NCBI GenBank assembly: GCA_028023455.1
Contig: JAQFVV010000017.1
Location: 5,982,098-6,046,097, forward strand
Length of the DNA stretch: 64,000 nucleotides
Direction: 5' to 3'
Source of the DNA: Epiperipatus broadwayi
Taxonomy: Eukaryota; Onychophora; Udeonychophora; Euonychophora; Peripatidae
Of the stretch, positions 22,173-35,526 are shown in pieces; position 1 is the stretch's first letter; each line of letters begins with the position of its first letter. The position numbers were made by a program, and so were the translations under genes. Under the pieces are notes generated by a model. That model was not told the DNA's origin. It searched no databases and saw only the letters and a program-made list of their open reading frames with translations.

Positions 22173-23161
22173 CACATGAAAAAATAAAATTAAATGAAAA
22201 TAGGAAATGCAATCCTATCTGAATAAATAGCAAATGTCTAAAAGGAAAAAAAAAGCCAGATGATTGGGAAATTACTACCTTATTTGGATAATTATAATAA
22301 TTATAATGGGATAGTGCGAGTCTCCTAGATGAAACCCTTTGAATTAGTAACTGTGTGTTTTCTGAATTAAATGTTACCTTGAAATCTAATGGATTATTTC
22401 ATAAAATTAATTTAAATAACTTGCCATGGATTAACTGGTTGGATTTAGTGTGTGCACATGGAGTTATTTGCAGGATTACTGTATCTATGAGGATCGGCAC
22501 AAAATTCAGGAGAACTATGTTATAGAAACTATAAGTATAATTTTTAATTATTAATGATTATTTGCTTTGTAATTCATTTAGTTAATGCATTATGATATTA
22601 GTTGTTAATCTTAAGAGTTAAATGTTAGAAAATATTTAGATTGTTTAGGTTTAAGATTAGCATGGCAGCCTAAAATATGCCTTCAATTATCGTATAATTA
22701 TGTGGCTTTCCTTAGTGATATTGAGAAAAGTGTATGGGAGTGTATACTGTGAAATGTGTTTAGTGGAATGGGTTATTATTTTAAATTTTGATTACAATAA
22801 AATTAGCATGTTTTTATATTTTATAGTATATGTTTGAGATATTGACGTAGCCTTGTCCCAGTTTGGAGAAGTAGAAATTATGTGAATGATGCTCATTTCT
22901 TAATTTTTTTCTTTTGCTGTTAACAATACGAAGTTATTTCATATGTAACCATATTCGGACTTGCAAAATTATTGGTTTCTACATTGATTCAATAGCCGTG
23001 TGTATAAGTTAAAAATTAATCTCTGATATGTATGGGAGTTGGCAAGTGGCCTTAGTATGTTCAAGATAGGTTAAGTTCTCACCATCTTGATATGAGTGAC
23101 GAAGCATAGTTTGCGCATGAAATAGTTGGTTAGAAATATTTTTTTATATTAGGAGCTAGAG

Positions 23162-23584
23162 CAGGGGTCCCCAACCTTTTTGCACTTAAGAGCACATTCT
23201 ATAATACTGGCCAGGTGGCGGGCACCATTTAGTTTTTTCAACCAGATGGCGGGCATCATTTATTTTTTCAATGTAAATTTATAGTTGGATATTGTTAATA
23301 ATACACATAATGTACAAAAAAATATTTATTTCAAATATAAAATTTAATATAATTAATTAATAATATAATTAACATATAATTAATGTTTATATTTTTATGC
23401 TGTAAAAGTATAGTATGCCCTACAATTTGATTACAATATAATACAATAATTTATAATAAATTTTAAAAATTAAATTTATTTGTATCAGATAAATAATTTT
23501 TTATCGTGTTCGGATAGCGGCGGGCACACGTAAAATGGTCTGCAGGCACCATGGTGCCCGCGGGCATAGGGTTGGGGACCCCTG
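23162..23584. mobile_element. hAT MITE, copy 2 (423 bp)
   Basis: Same 15-bp perfect ends as copy 1 and a perfect 8-bp flanking repeat AGCTAGAG (23154-23161 and 23585-23592). It is longer because the block ggtggcgggcaccattta-ttttttcaa is doubled near 23216-23276 and there is extra AT sequence at 23340-23380. Outside that it is close to copy 1, so the family has moved fairly recently. No coding sequence. Confidence 0.93.
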
Positions 23585-25175
23585 AGCTAGAGGATGAAAT
23601 CCTCACTCCATAATCATGCTACACCATGATATGATTGCTATATTTCATAGTAGTGCATTGTGCAAGCCCGTTCTTATATATGCGTAGCGACTAAGTCCTA
23701 GCATATCCCAGTCCCAAGGGAAAGGGTGCTCTCTTATTCTTTGGATAGTTGCCAATGCTACTATATATTGATTTGTGTATTCTTTTCCTTACGGATGTAT
23801 GTTTATTTGAAGGGAAAATTATGAGATAGTGTTTATACTGATGGTAAGGTCCTGAGATTGATTTAAGAATTCGTTATTTACTTGTAGTGCATAAGAGTTA
23901 AAATGTGACTTGCTGTATTGATGTATAATATTTGGCTTTGCTTGGTATAGCTCGCTAAAAAACCAATAATAATTATAGATTTAAAAAAAATTTTTTAAAA
24001 AAAAATAGAAATAACACAATACCTTAATTATTTCGTATTAAGCACTGTGCATCTATTGCCAGCTGATAGCCGAAGCATATCTTCGCTGGACTGGTAAGAG
24101 AAATAAATATTACTCTGGTTAGGGACATTGGTTATGCTCAATATGTATGGGTGTGTAAATGCGACTTATAGGAGAGATAATGGGTGTGTGTGTAATGCAT
24201 AAAACCGTTTGTGCATGAAACATGAGGGAAGTAGACATTCTATAGTGTTGAGATATTTGAAATGATTTAACAAGATATATGAATTTATTCTACTTAATGC
24301 TTAGCTTATGAGTATATTTTATTAGTTAAAAGATTTCTTGAGACCAGTGTCGCTAACCGTATGTTAAGAAATGTAGTTAGATTTGAAGTTTGTGAAAATT
24401 AGAATTAAAAACGTATAATCAAATTAGTTAATAGTTGTTTATTATTATCTCAAATATAATTCCGTACCCACTAGGAATCCCATTTTATTGATAATGAGAC
24501 ATTTTTATTTTTTATTTTTAGTTTAATTTAAAAGAAGGGATAACTAAGAAGATGTGTAAATATTGTAATATATGTTGGTATTATTACTGTTAATAATTTA
24601 ACAAAACTTTGTGTCTTAATGTTTTGGATCTCACAAATTCCAGGAATCCAATCACGTTCAAATCCACTCATCATACCTTCATACAATTATAATTACTACA
24701 TAATGGAGTAATATTTTCATTCAAATTTAAAGACAATGATTTAAACACTGCAAACTCCCATCACACATGTCAATTTACACAATTATTTTATTAGCACTAA
24801 ACTAGAGTTCCCTCATACTTGGTAGGATTATGATCTATTGCTGGATGCTGCGGTTGGACATAAAAACATTTCTCCAGTCGCAGTATTCAAATACTTTCCC
24901 AGTTGGTATTTGTTATTTAAAAAAAATTTTAATATTAATTTGAAATAGTGAGAGCGATTGTTGGCTTGGTTAACTCGAACTTGAGTCAACTATTACTTCC
25001 ATCCCTGGGAGGGTGTTCGTAAAACTATAATAATTTTATATCAGTATCTGAGTTTTCATACCCCATTGTTCTAAAATCCCTTCTAAAATTCCTGAGATAA
25101 CACAGTCAGACAGATAATGTTTCTTTAAATACAAAAAGGATTGTAAATAGACAGATTTGAATTCAGGATTTTTAA

Positions 25176-25552
25176 ATCTATTCATCCTCCACTCTATCTC
25201 AAGCAACCGATACTCATATCCACACATATGCAAAAAAATACATGATCGCCAATATATGTATTTTGTGCAGAACCAGCATTCATCAGTTGGGTCAGATCAT
25301 AATCTTCCACACATATATACAATCAGGCTCAGTTTGTATTAAGGTAGCAATTCCTCAAACTTCAATGGATAAACTTCAGTCTTTTCACCCTTCCAACTAT
25401 TCAACCATCCATTTTATTGAAAAACTCAAGATCAAGTCCAACTGATGAGTGCTGGTTATGCATGAAATATGTATATTGGGGACCCCATATCTTTTTGTAT
25501 GGGTATAGTCATGTATATCAGGTGCTTGAGGTAGAGTGGAGGATGAATAGAA
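25176..25552. repeat. Foldback element
   Basis: Outer arms: ttcatcctccactctatctc (left, from 25182) against gaggtagagtggaggatgaa (right, to about 25547). Inner arms: gaaccagcattcatcagttg (left) against caactgatgagtgctggtta (right). The inner block is also found in the 18.19-kb foldback. Two short open frames here are by-products of the inverted structure. Confidence 0.8.
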
Positions 25553-26478
25553 ATATAAATAATTATAATTAATATAAAATTTTCCGGAAATACGTCTCTT
25601 AGAAATAAAATCGATTGGTTCAATGAAAATTTTATTTTATAGCTTTGAACAACAAGTAATATTTAATAAAAATACAAAACTCCCCATGCAGTAGTGCCAT
25701 ATGAAATGGTGATCATGTGAAGTAATACTTATTTTGAAAGCAAGTCATTATAAGAAACTGACTTGAATGGTTAACTATATTTAATAAGTATGAACTGAAA
25801 AGCTAAATCAAATCCCAACTCAGAAAAGTACAAAAAAAAAAAAGGAGAAAGGAAGACAAATAAGTCTATCCAAGGAATATTTTGAAGTTTTAAAATCATC
25901 TGAATTCCAGAAAAAGTGAAGGCAAAGAACAAAAAGTTAAAAATTGAGTTTAGCCATTATACAAATCAAACTGTTAATAACAAATATGTCCACATACATT
26001 ATATGGTACTTGTTTAGTCTCTTTATATGATATCTTGTGGAACTGTCTTTGAACTTCTTCTGCAACAAGTCTTTCATTTTAAAAAAGTTTAAGCCCTTGC
26101 TTAATTATATTTCTTCACTGAATCCTATCCTCAATCATATTCTTTAATAAAATCAATCAATAATGTAGAAAGAATCTTTGAGACAATCTTTGCACCATAA
26201 ATAGATAACTGTCTCTACCATGAGATCCATGTTTACCCACAAAAGGAAGACACTCTGTTTTTACTGACACATACAATTTATAGAAGATATATTTTTACAA
26301 TCATACATAACATTTTCAGAATACTATAGAACACCTTTTAATGAAGTTTCATTGATGCTTTATGTTACAACTACAACAGTTATGTCTCACATCCACATAA
26401 TATATTTAGCACTAATAACAGCTTTAAACCATCAAACATCATATGATCACCATTCTTTATGCTTCACAAGCTGTTTTT

Positions 26479-26766
26479 CACAGAGACAAAACTCTCTATA
26501 CAGTAGTGCCACTCAATGCAAGCCAGAGTAATCAATAAATGCAGGAAAGTTTGTGCATAAAATCCCTACCTAGTGCTTATTCACCCAATATCCCCAGACT
26601 AGTTTCTTGCTTGTGACATTCATCAGTGAGGAGACTAGGAACTAGTCTGGGAATATTGGATGAGTAAGCACTAGATAGGGATTTTATATATAAACATTCC
26701 TGCATCCATTGATTACTCTGGCTTGCACTGAATGGCACTACTGTATAGAGAGTTTTGCCCCTGTGT
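26479..26766. repeat. Foldback family 2, copy 1
   Basis: Left arm cagagacaaaactctctata, cagtagtgccactcaatgca, agccagagtaatcaat, tgcaggaa, aaaatccctacctagtgctt; right arm the inverse, ending tatagagagttttgcccctg. Upstream of the left arm lies catcatatgatcaccattct, also present upstream of copies 2 and 3. Arms about 130 bp, spacer near 26600-26640. Confidence 0.85.
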
Positions 26767-27381
26767 AATAACAGCTGTACTACAACTAATTTAAGTGAAA
26801 TACTTATACTACTATGATTAAATACTCTATCTTTTAGTTCATTAAATCTAGCGATAGCACATTGGAGTCTGTGTTGCCTCTTGATATCAAAGTCTTCCTT
26901 TCCGCTTAAAAAGATCCTTGATTCACCTTTTCAAGCTGAATCCATCAAACTAAAAGTTGCTAAATTTTTTTTTTCATCATTGGATCATTGAAGTTTTTTG
27001 AATATTAATTATTAAACAAAAGTCTTATAGAATGGATTCAGCGTATTGAAAACATTTGGTTGAACTTCTTTTAAATTTGTACAAATATCACAAAAAATCA
27101 AGAAAACGGTACGACTTGCTTTCATTTTCAATCAATTAAAATTAAAAACCCATACTGCATCATGATGCCTGCTTCATGAAGATCACATATAGGTCGTTCC
27201 AAACAAATATATAAACATGCATGTAGAAAAGCAAAAAAAAAACTGAATTAAAAAATGCCATATTTGTAATTAAGGATAGAAATATAGCCCATAAACATGC
27301 AACCCAACTGTCATAGGTAGTGCATAGAAACCATCTGCCATCATATGATCACCATACTTTATGCTTACATAAGCTGTTTTT

Positions 27382-27641
27382 CACAGAGGCAAAACTCTCC
27401 ATACAATAGCGCCACTCAGCGCAAGCCAAAGCAATCAATGGATGCAGGAAAGTTTGTGCATAAAATCCCTATCTAGTGCCTACTCAGATCCAAGGCTCTG
27501 AAAGCCACAATCTAGAAACTAGTCTGAGAATATTGGATGAATAGTCACTAGATAGGAATTTTATGCACAAACCTTCCTGCATCTATTGATTACTCTGGCT
27601 TGTATTGATTGGTGCTACTGCAGGTAGAGTTTACCTCTGTG
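27382..27641. repeat. Foldback family 2, copy 2
   Basis: Left arm cacagaggcaaaactctcca, tacaatagcgccactcagcg, right arm ending gtagagtttacctctgtgta. Inner block ctatctagtgcctactc on the left with its inverse on the right (agtcactagataggaatttt). About 0.6 kb from copy 1 in the same orientation, with about 90% similar arms by eye. Confidence 0.82.
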
Positions 27642-29925
27642 TAGTGCAGAGAAATGATTGATGATATAAATTCAGGTGGCCCTCTACCAACAAAAACTAA
27701 GTAACTGAAGACCATAACTTATAAATAAATAAAAAAAGAGGAAAAGATAATGTAATAAAGACAAAAAAATAATACCCAGAAAAGATTGAGCACAATAACT
27801 AGCCTTTAACCAACTAGCATCATACAACACAACAAAAAATACTATTGGTCAGCAACTGCTTACTGATTATTTTTTGCAGTTAAATCTCATATCTCAAAGT
27901 CATTTCATTACGCAACATCTGTGAATCTCATCAATAGTCTAATTCAGTGAGTTTATATGAGTACATGTAATGTTTAAAAAAAATTAAAATATAATAAATA
28001 ATTATGAAATACTTTTAAATAAATAATTAAACAATGGCAGACATTACATGCAGAAAATAAACATTGTCTAAAAGTGAAAAATAATGTTTACTTGCATCAT
28101 TTAATATTAACGCTGTCTAAACATCACATGATTACCGTTTCCTATGCCTCTGTTAATTAAGTTTCTATCTGACAAAAACATATTTGTATGTGTGATTATT
28201 AATTATCATCACTTAATAGTTGATTACCAATTCGAATATAGGTGTATAGAATAGTATAAATTCTGATCCACAGTAAGATTGAACATTTAATTTGTTGATT
28301 GCATATAGACTGTAAAATATAACATATTTTATAATAGTATAAACCACATCTGTCACAGGTTTAAATAAAACAAATAAAATCTACTTTATAGACAATACGA
28401 GTTGATTTTAATTAACACCTGGTAATATTAGAAGATTAGCTTGCTGATCGAAACTTTTTCTGAAAAATTTATCTGGTGAGCTTTGATATTGTTATAATTT
28501 ACTTTTTAAATGTTAGCTGTTATATAACATTTATACATTATTTGCTTCTAGATGAAAGTATCTTCACTCATATACTGTAAGTTTCATCACATTATTATAA
28601 CAGATTCATAACATTAATGAGTATGATCTTTATCTTAGTGGATACGATAGAAGCTCGTTATAGAAGTAGGTCTTTTATTCAACTGGATATAAAAAATGAA
28701 TAAATAGTATCACAATTCTTAAAAATATATAGTTTGCAGTAAACTTAAGCATGGTTTTCATAAGAAAGCTGGATCTATCCTTAGCTATAAAAATTATTTC
28801 AAAGACACTAAAAAATAATGCAACACTGTTTACTTTCATTCAGGGCTTTGTCTGATATGTAACACTATGGACGTTCGAGCACCTTTAGAGTATTTTTAAT
28901 GTTTCAAACACAATTAGATGAACAATATTGCATGTACATAATTACAATCCAAATTGGCATTCCCATGTAGTGAGAAGTGGACTTGTTCATGTCCCCATTG
29001 GTCACTCATAGTCAATGACTGATTACAGTGACACATGTGCCGTCAGTAACGCCTGATGTTTGTGACTGAATGCACCTGCAAAGCAATAGACAATGTGTTG
29101 AATATTTAATATATTTTTAGGTAAATTTGCTATCGTTATTTAATTTATTTTTTAGTATAAAAATTTTCACCAAGTTTAAAATGAAAAATATTTCCAGTTA
29201 CTTCTCGACTGTCAGTCCCACTAATAAAAAGTCCAAAACGATGACAGAAAATATGGAAATATTGGTACAAGTGGATGTTCCTGAATAATCTCAGGCGGAG
29301 CTTAAGGTTCAATGCAGAACTCAAAATGATTGCAGGTCATTGGATTAAAAAAAATGATTTTTGTTTTAGATTTGACATGTCTAAAATAAAAAAATTATGA
29401 TAAATTTTGTTATTTGCTTCATAGCCTTGGAAAAGCTGCTTTAAATTTCATTTAAAGGATATTTGAATATAATTTTCTTTAGTAAAAAACTTGACAAGAA
29501 ATGAGTTCCGGTATCTTTTTTCATTTTTTTAAAAAAGTCCTGGTTTTATTGATAGGGTATTTAAAAACAAGACGACAACAAACTAAAGATTCGAATAATT
29601 TATACAATAAAAAGATTTCTTACAAAAACAAACTTTATAACATTTAATTTAGAAAAAAAAAATTGATTATTTCGGAATAAAATTATTTAAAAATGCAAAG
29701 ATATGTTAATTTTATTTTTAAGATTAATTTATTTACAGATTAAAAAAAAAGTTTTAGTCACATTCTTCTTTCAATTAATTTTTTAAATTACTATTTTTAT
29801 TACAAGTGATCTCAGTGCAAGAAATTAAATGATAATAAAAAATAATCAGTGTAGAAAATTACAAAATAAACTGTGTGTGGCATGGGATATCAATAATTCT
29901 TTAATAGATATGATATATATAGGGT

Positions 29926-30018
29926 AGAAGGAAATTAATCTTCGGACATTAGATATGTATTAAATTTACATGCACTCAACCATCAATGTCGCATGTCTGA
30001 AGATTAATTTCCTTCCAC
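29926..30018. repeat. Short foldback
   Basis: gaaggaaattaatcttcgga on the left against tctgaagattaatttccttc on the right, with a loop of about 50 bp containing catgcactcaaccatcaatg. A small palindrome; could be a MITE remnant. Confidence 0.65.
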
Positions 30019-30199
30019 ATGATTACACATTGTGTTGAAATTACGTTTGGTTTTATATTTTCTTTCAATATTATTTTGCATCCATACACTCCCTCCAGAC
30101 ATTATCTAAGCTTCAAATTCAACTTCCAGTTCAATGATTTAAATTTTTCCACTACTTTATCATGATGTGACCCCAAGGCTGTGTGATTTGCAGTCATCA

Positions 30200-33190
30200 T
30201 CGTACTGTTAAAATTGAGTAGCCTTTTTATGTTGTCAGCAATTTGTCCATTTTATAAGGTGCTTGTTATTTTGCTGCTTAAGTTATGTATGTTTCTCAAT
30301 ATCACTGGTATTAATGTAAGGAGTTTAAACTCACCTCAACGGACAATTGCAATCAGTAACTGGACTTCTCAATTTACTTCCCCATATTATTTTTCTCTGA
30401 AACCAAATTTTCTACACATTTCAATATTAATCTTGTTATATATCTCTGAAAATATAGGTATTCTCAATTCTCCACCTCTAATACTTCAGCTGCTAAAGTA
30501 GGTGTGTTAATATATTATAGAGTGCCTTTTGAGTCTTTTAAAATCTGTTATCTCGGTCAAAACATGATTGTCATTACCTTTTATCGTAACGCCTTTATAG
30601 TTACATGATCTACTTACATCTATATAACAAACCTATTCTGATACATCAACTTATCTGACAGATTAATCTTATTCTTTCATCAAACCCCTTTCCTACCCTT
30701 CTTTTTGGGGACTTTAATATGCCCTATACAGACTTTGTTTGGAAAGTATCTTCATTGGATAAATTGTAAACTGATGAGTGGTGATTAATTTTTTCCCAGT
30801 AATGCTTTCTCCTTTTATACTTTAAAACATTCATCTCTCATAGATCTCTTATTCTATTCACCAGATCTTCACTTTAGAATTAACCCTTCTTTGCAACCGG
30901 TTTAGATCACCTAGCACTCAACATTTCAGATCGATATTAATATTCACACTCAACATATTCTTATTATAATGATACATTAAGAGTCTTCCTCAAGGTTTCA
31001 TCACCGAAGACGGTAATTTCAGACAGACATTTACATTTATTTTAGGAAGATTGACATTCTTTCCCTTCAATCTCTTGAAGCTTTGTTCTCGTTCATTAAG
31101 ATCATTCAATCAATCATTAAGCACTATACTAATAGAAACAAATCACCTACAGCCTTAATGAAACAACTTGAGGCCATTAATTTGAAATTAAAAACCACTT
31201 TGAATGATCCTGCTTCTATATCATCCATTACAACCCTTAAGTAGTAATACAAGCATACTCAATCTGTTTTAGCTGAATACCTATCTACGAAAAAAGCAAA
31301 AAAAATTTCTGGGTCAACCCCATAATTGGTCAAAAGGCTACATTCACTCAGCTTTTTCCCATAAGAATGAAAAATCTGTTCCCTCTTCAATTATTACTGA
31401 CAATTTATCCACAGGGCTCCCTCTCCTTTTATCACTTTAAGTCAAAGTTGCAGGCTCTCAACTATCCTGTACTTTTGACGTCTTTTGTACCAATTATGCT
31501 GATCACAGCACCTCAAAATCTAACATTATGATGAACTCAAAATCTCTCCCTGATAGCACTCATCCTGGGCCACATGGCATTCCTAAATATCTTTTTTGCA
31601 TATTAGCAATTTCACGCTATCTGTAATCATAAATTTACTTAACTTTTTGTTTAAACAAATTCATCATATTGATGGTACACCCAGCATCATTTGTTCCATT
31701 TCTTATGGTGAATACACTTCACCACTAAATAACCTTCACCCTATCTCAATCTCTTCTCTACTTATAAAAATCATTGAACCTATCCTAAAGGATAAGATTG
31801 AACCTATTATTCTCCTTCAATTTCAGAATAACAAAGAAGGGAGCTTCCACCTTTGATGCCATCATGATGTGCAGAATTATAATCGATTATGTCAGAGCTG
31901 CAAAGAAAACTGGCCCAGTTGTGGTTCAAATAGGTATTTCATCTGACTTTGATTCTGTTCTCATTGACTCTCTCATTGAATTTTTACAGTCTCATAACAT
32001 ACCTATTCTTATTTTTTACATATTAGCTAACCTATTAACAATTACAGAAATTTCTATTACTCTCAATGACAAAGTGTCCCAGGGCTTTAGGTCCTAAGGG
32101 TCACCACAGAGTACATTATTTTTCATCATTTATATCAATCAGCTCCTTCTTGAAATAGAAGAGAAACCACCTGGCATAAATATTCCAATGATTAAATCAG
32201 GCATCTAACTTTTATCAATGATATCATCTTCCTCTCCTCCAAGAAATATCTACAATCACTTATCTCAATAATTGAAGAGTACAATATTCATCCACATGGA
32301 ATATACACCCTGGCAATAGTGACTTGTTTCTCTTTACTGCACCCCCACACAATTTTTTCTGCTTTTCTATAATGTCAATCCAGAATTCCTGCTCTCATCT
32401 ATTGAAAATATCATTAACCCCCTGTCCAAAGCATACCTGTCTCTTCATGCAAAAATCTCTCTAATCAACATCTTAATCTTTCCAAAAATCTTGCACTATA
32501 TGCTAATCATTAGGTTCACCAATGCATTTAAGAGAAAGAAAAATTCACTTTGTTCCAAATTAATTTGGAATAAAAAGCTGTGGTCATCAATGTAATAAGA
32601 TAATGGCTTCTCACTTCACTCAATTCCTTTTTCTTTTAGAGATCATTTAACTCAATATTTAAATTTGCATCCATGTACTCTGATGCTATAAAATATGTCC
32701 ATATTATCCCTACTGATAAACCATTGGCCAGTGGTAGTACTTTTTGTAATCTCTTATCAAATATGTTGCTACTCATCTTGATTTGAATCAACATTCAATT
32801 TAAGGAAAAATAATTTATTGGCCGCCTATAACATGACTCATAATACTAATCAATCTCAAACTCAGTCTCTGCTTAATCTCAATAATAAACAAAATTATTT
32901 CAAAATCCAATTCCTTGCATCTAGAACCAAAATACTTTAGATTTCCTTATTGAAATCAATCTAGACACTCTACCCACTAATTACTATTTGTCGCAAAGAA
33001 TAGTACATGCTAACATTGATCTTATCTGCTTGCTCTGCCATAAATCAGAAGAAACAATTCATCACCTTTTCTTCCGATGTCCAGCCCTTCTTGTATATAG
33101 AAATATTGAATCAAATTATTAAATCACATATTTCATCAATCACCAATCTCATGGATAGTATGAAGCATCATCTCTTTTCCCTCCATTAGA
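30200..33190 (+). pseudogene. APE-type LINE, nearly full length, decayed
   Basis: Plus-strand non-LTR retrotransposon with many stops and frameshifts. In order: an N-terminal endonuclease start INVRSLNSPQRTIAISNW (30313-); the endonuclease motif FGDFNMP (about 30704) and DHLALN (about 30905); the reverse transcriptase with HPISISSLLIKIIEPIL (about 31738-), STFDAIMM (31851-), SSDFDSVLIDSLIEFLQ (about 31941, core motif A with D present), and an INDIIFLSS box (about 32222) where F-A-D-D would be expected; then a C-terminal CLLCHKSEETIHHLFFRC (about 33027-33080), a Cys/His cluster found at the end of several LINE families. Clade not resolved. A minus-strand ORF at 33149-33529 is antisense or 3' flank. 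Confidence 0.8.
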
Positions 33191-33400
33191 ATCACAATTT
33201 TCATCATGTTTATCCTTTGGATCCTGAGATGTCATTTTTGTTTTAACCCTATATCCAAGAAATTGCAATCCTTGTTTTACAATCTGATATTTAAAATCAA
33301 AAACAGAGATAAGGTGCTTACTCCATCTGATATCATCTATCATGCCACATAGAGTCCCATTACTTTTCCCTCTCCTTTGTAATACTAGACTATTAACCAG

Positions 33401-33420
33401 ATATATATATATATATATAA
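33401..33420. repeat. AT microsatellite
   Basis: A run of about ten TA dinucleotides next to the LINE 3' end. Confidence 0.8.
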
Positions 33421-34174
33421 AGAATATCAATAGATACGCCGTCGTACAGGTATGTATTGGGAGTGTGTTTTTGATACATTTAAATTTATTATTACAAAAA
33501 TCTATATAATTCCTTTTATCATTTGACAATTTAATTTGATTAAATCGAAAATCACATAAACCTGGTATTATCCATGTATATTGTTAACTAGTTTTATTTC
33601 TCAAACTGTCCTATACGCGACCAATTTAAAGACCTAATAAAAGTTAATTTTAGAAGTATATGATAGAGCAAATCGTTAAAAAAAAAAATTGAAAAACTAA
33701 AGATAAAAATTATTTTTGTAAAAATAATAGTAAAAAAAGAAAAATTTGTTATAGGAAAGGGATCATTGGGAATGGATATGTATAATAAAAGTATTCACTT
33801 AGTTTCCTTTATTCTAAAATACTGCGATTAATGCATATAGAAATACAAATCACAATCTAACAATATGACTATTGTATAAAACTGAGAAACATTAAAATAA
33901 TAATATAAAAAACACTATTGCCAAGCAACTTTCAACTCAGTCAAGTCCTTATCAAGGCTGTATAAAAATCGTTATATTCTACTAAGCGATAAACTTAAAC
34001 ATTTTATTATATCGGCCAGGAACAACTATTGGAAAACTAGTTAACTTTACACTATTAGCCCAGAAAATTTTTTTATAGCATATAATTCCTTGATCTTACA
34101 TTTTCAACAGTTGAGCATTTCATCAATCTTTATTTTATGAAAAATGATAATGGTAATTAAATATATATATATAC

Positions 34175-34256
34175 CACTTTCTCCTTTTCCAGGAATTTCA
34201 ACACCAGCTTCATTTGGCGATAGGAAAAACAATAAAATAAAAACTCCAAATAAACC
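34175..34256 (-). CDS. SLC37-like transporter, exon D (TM6 and start of central loop)
   Basis: 82 nt, entering in phase 0 and leaving after the first base of a codon. Acceptor TTATTTTTCAG; donor GTATATAT (a weaker site, and the base run AAAGTGGTATAT offers a second GT, but only the chosen one keeps phase with exon E). The peptide is GLFGVFILLFFLSPNEAGVE then IPGKGES. A hydrophobic helix followed by S-P-x-E-x-G is what SLC37 proteins have at the end of TM6 (human SLC37A3 has an S-P-E-E-I-G at this place). The polar tail begins the large cytosolic loop between the two six-helix halves. The next intron is the longest seen, about 16.8 kb. Confidence 0.87.
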
Positions 34257-35337
34257 CTGAAAAATAAATACATTTATTTTTAAAATGATATAGAGATAGA
34301 AAGATAATTTAGTTATACTATGTAAATTTTTACCACATTATTTGCCTTTTAAGACATAAAAAATATATGTATTTATAACACAGCATATTTTAAACAATTA
34401 TACCCAAAAGAATAAATTATTATATTCAAGCCACGATATGCATTATATTTAGTTCCAACAATTCCTTGTGTATATCCTTGTATAATAGCTCGTTTTGTTG
34501 ATACGGTTTGATTATAATACGTATCGTTTGTGAAAATGCAAGTATACAACATGCACATATGGTACATATATATATATGCCTTTTTAAATATATAGTATAC
34601 AAATATAAATTAAGATTATAATATAAACAAAATTAAAAAAAAAATTGTAGTTATTAATAGTAAATTGAGGGAGAACATATATATATATTTCATGTGTGTA
34701 TGCTCATTCACAAAATAAAAATAATAAACTGTAATTTTATTTTTTTAAATAAAAGGAATAGCAAAGTACTAAAGTTCTATTACAACTTTTTACCCTAGAT
34801 ACTTGCAGACAATAGTCTCTCTATTTGTTTTGACATTTTAAAGTCTACATTGGCTTCAGAGTTTATGTAATCACTACCTATTGCTGTTACTCATTTCAGA
34901 TTGTGAGTTAAATTCTTCAAACTTTAAAGTTCCTGATCCAATAGTAATAATATTTTGCAGTTCTTTTTTGCCATTACTAAATCAATAACTTTCATTATCG
35001 CTTAAAAAAAAATTTCATAAAATATTTAGCTTTACATTTAAAAAAAAACATTCTATTATGCAAATAAGTTATCACATCAAAGCGATGAATAAAATATATA
35101 TACTTTCAACTTAATCCAAAGAAACATTATTAATAAATGTAATCATTTGAAAAATTCCAGATAGAAAAATGGCCACTACTATTCCATGAAATATTTATTA
35201 AGTAAATATTGTTTATTATGTAATTACTGTAAAAAGTTTTTGGCTCTGCAAGCTATTGTTTACTAATAATGTGTATTATTATTATTATTACTAATACTAT
35301 TATTATAATTAATTTAAGTTAATATACCACACAAGGA

Positions 35338-35526
35338 GGGGGGGAGGGGTTTGAACCCAAACATTCAAGCTCCTTTTAGTCATCCACTCCATCTTATACA
35401 ACTGATACCCATAGGATACAAAAAATATAAATGATCTCCAATATATATATTTTATGTTGTATTGGTTGTATAAGATGGAGTGGATGACTAAAGGGAACTT
35501 GAAAGCCTGGGTTCAAATCCTCTCTA
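35338..35526. repeat. Foldback with tRNA-like arm ends
   Basis: Left arm ggtttgaacccaaacattca, agctccttttagtcatccac, tccatcttatacaac; right arm the inverse, ending gcctgggttcaaatcctctc. The outer gggttcaaatcc/ggtttgaaccc blocks resemble a tRNA box B, so the ends may derive from a tRNA-like SINE in head-to-head pairing. Confidence 0.72.

Larger units (their letters stand above)
17345..34174 (-). other. Intron D-E, about 16.8 kb, repeat-filled
   Basis: Largest intron seen. It holds mariner N-terminal debris (17.48-17.89 kb), foldbacks at 18.19, 25.18, 26.48, 27.38 and 29.93 kb, tRNA-like SINEs at 19.2, 19.86 and 22.1 kb, a 61-bp tandem array, a hAT MITE and a 3-kb LINE. For 20600-22090, 22180-23150, 23590-25170, 27650-29920 and 33200-33900 I see no recognisable gene or element, only AT-rich sequence. 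Confidence 0.7.

Noticed and set aside
33149-33529. 126-codon minus-strand ORF
   Set aside because: It overlaps the 3' end of the plus-strand LINE and includes an AT microsatellite; no domain or splice support.
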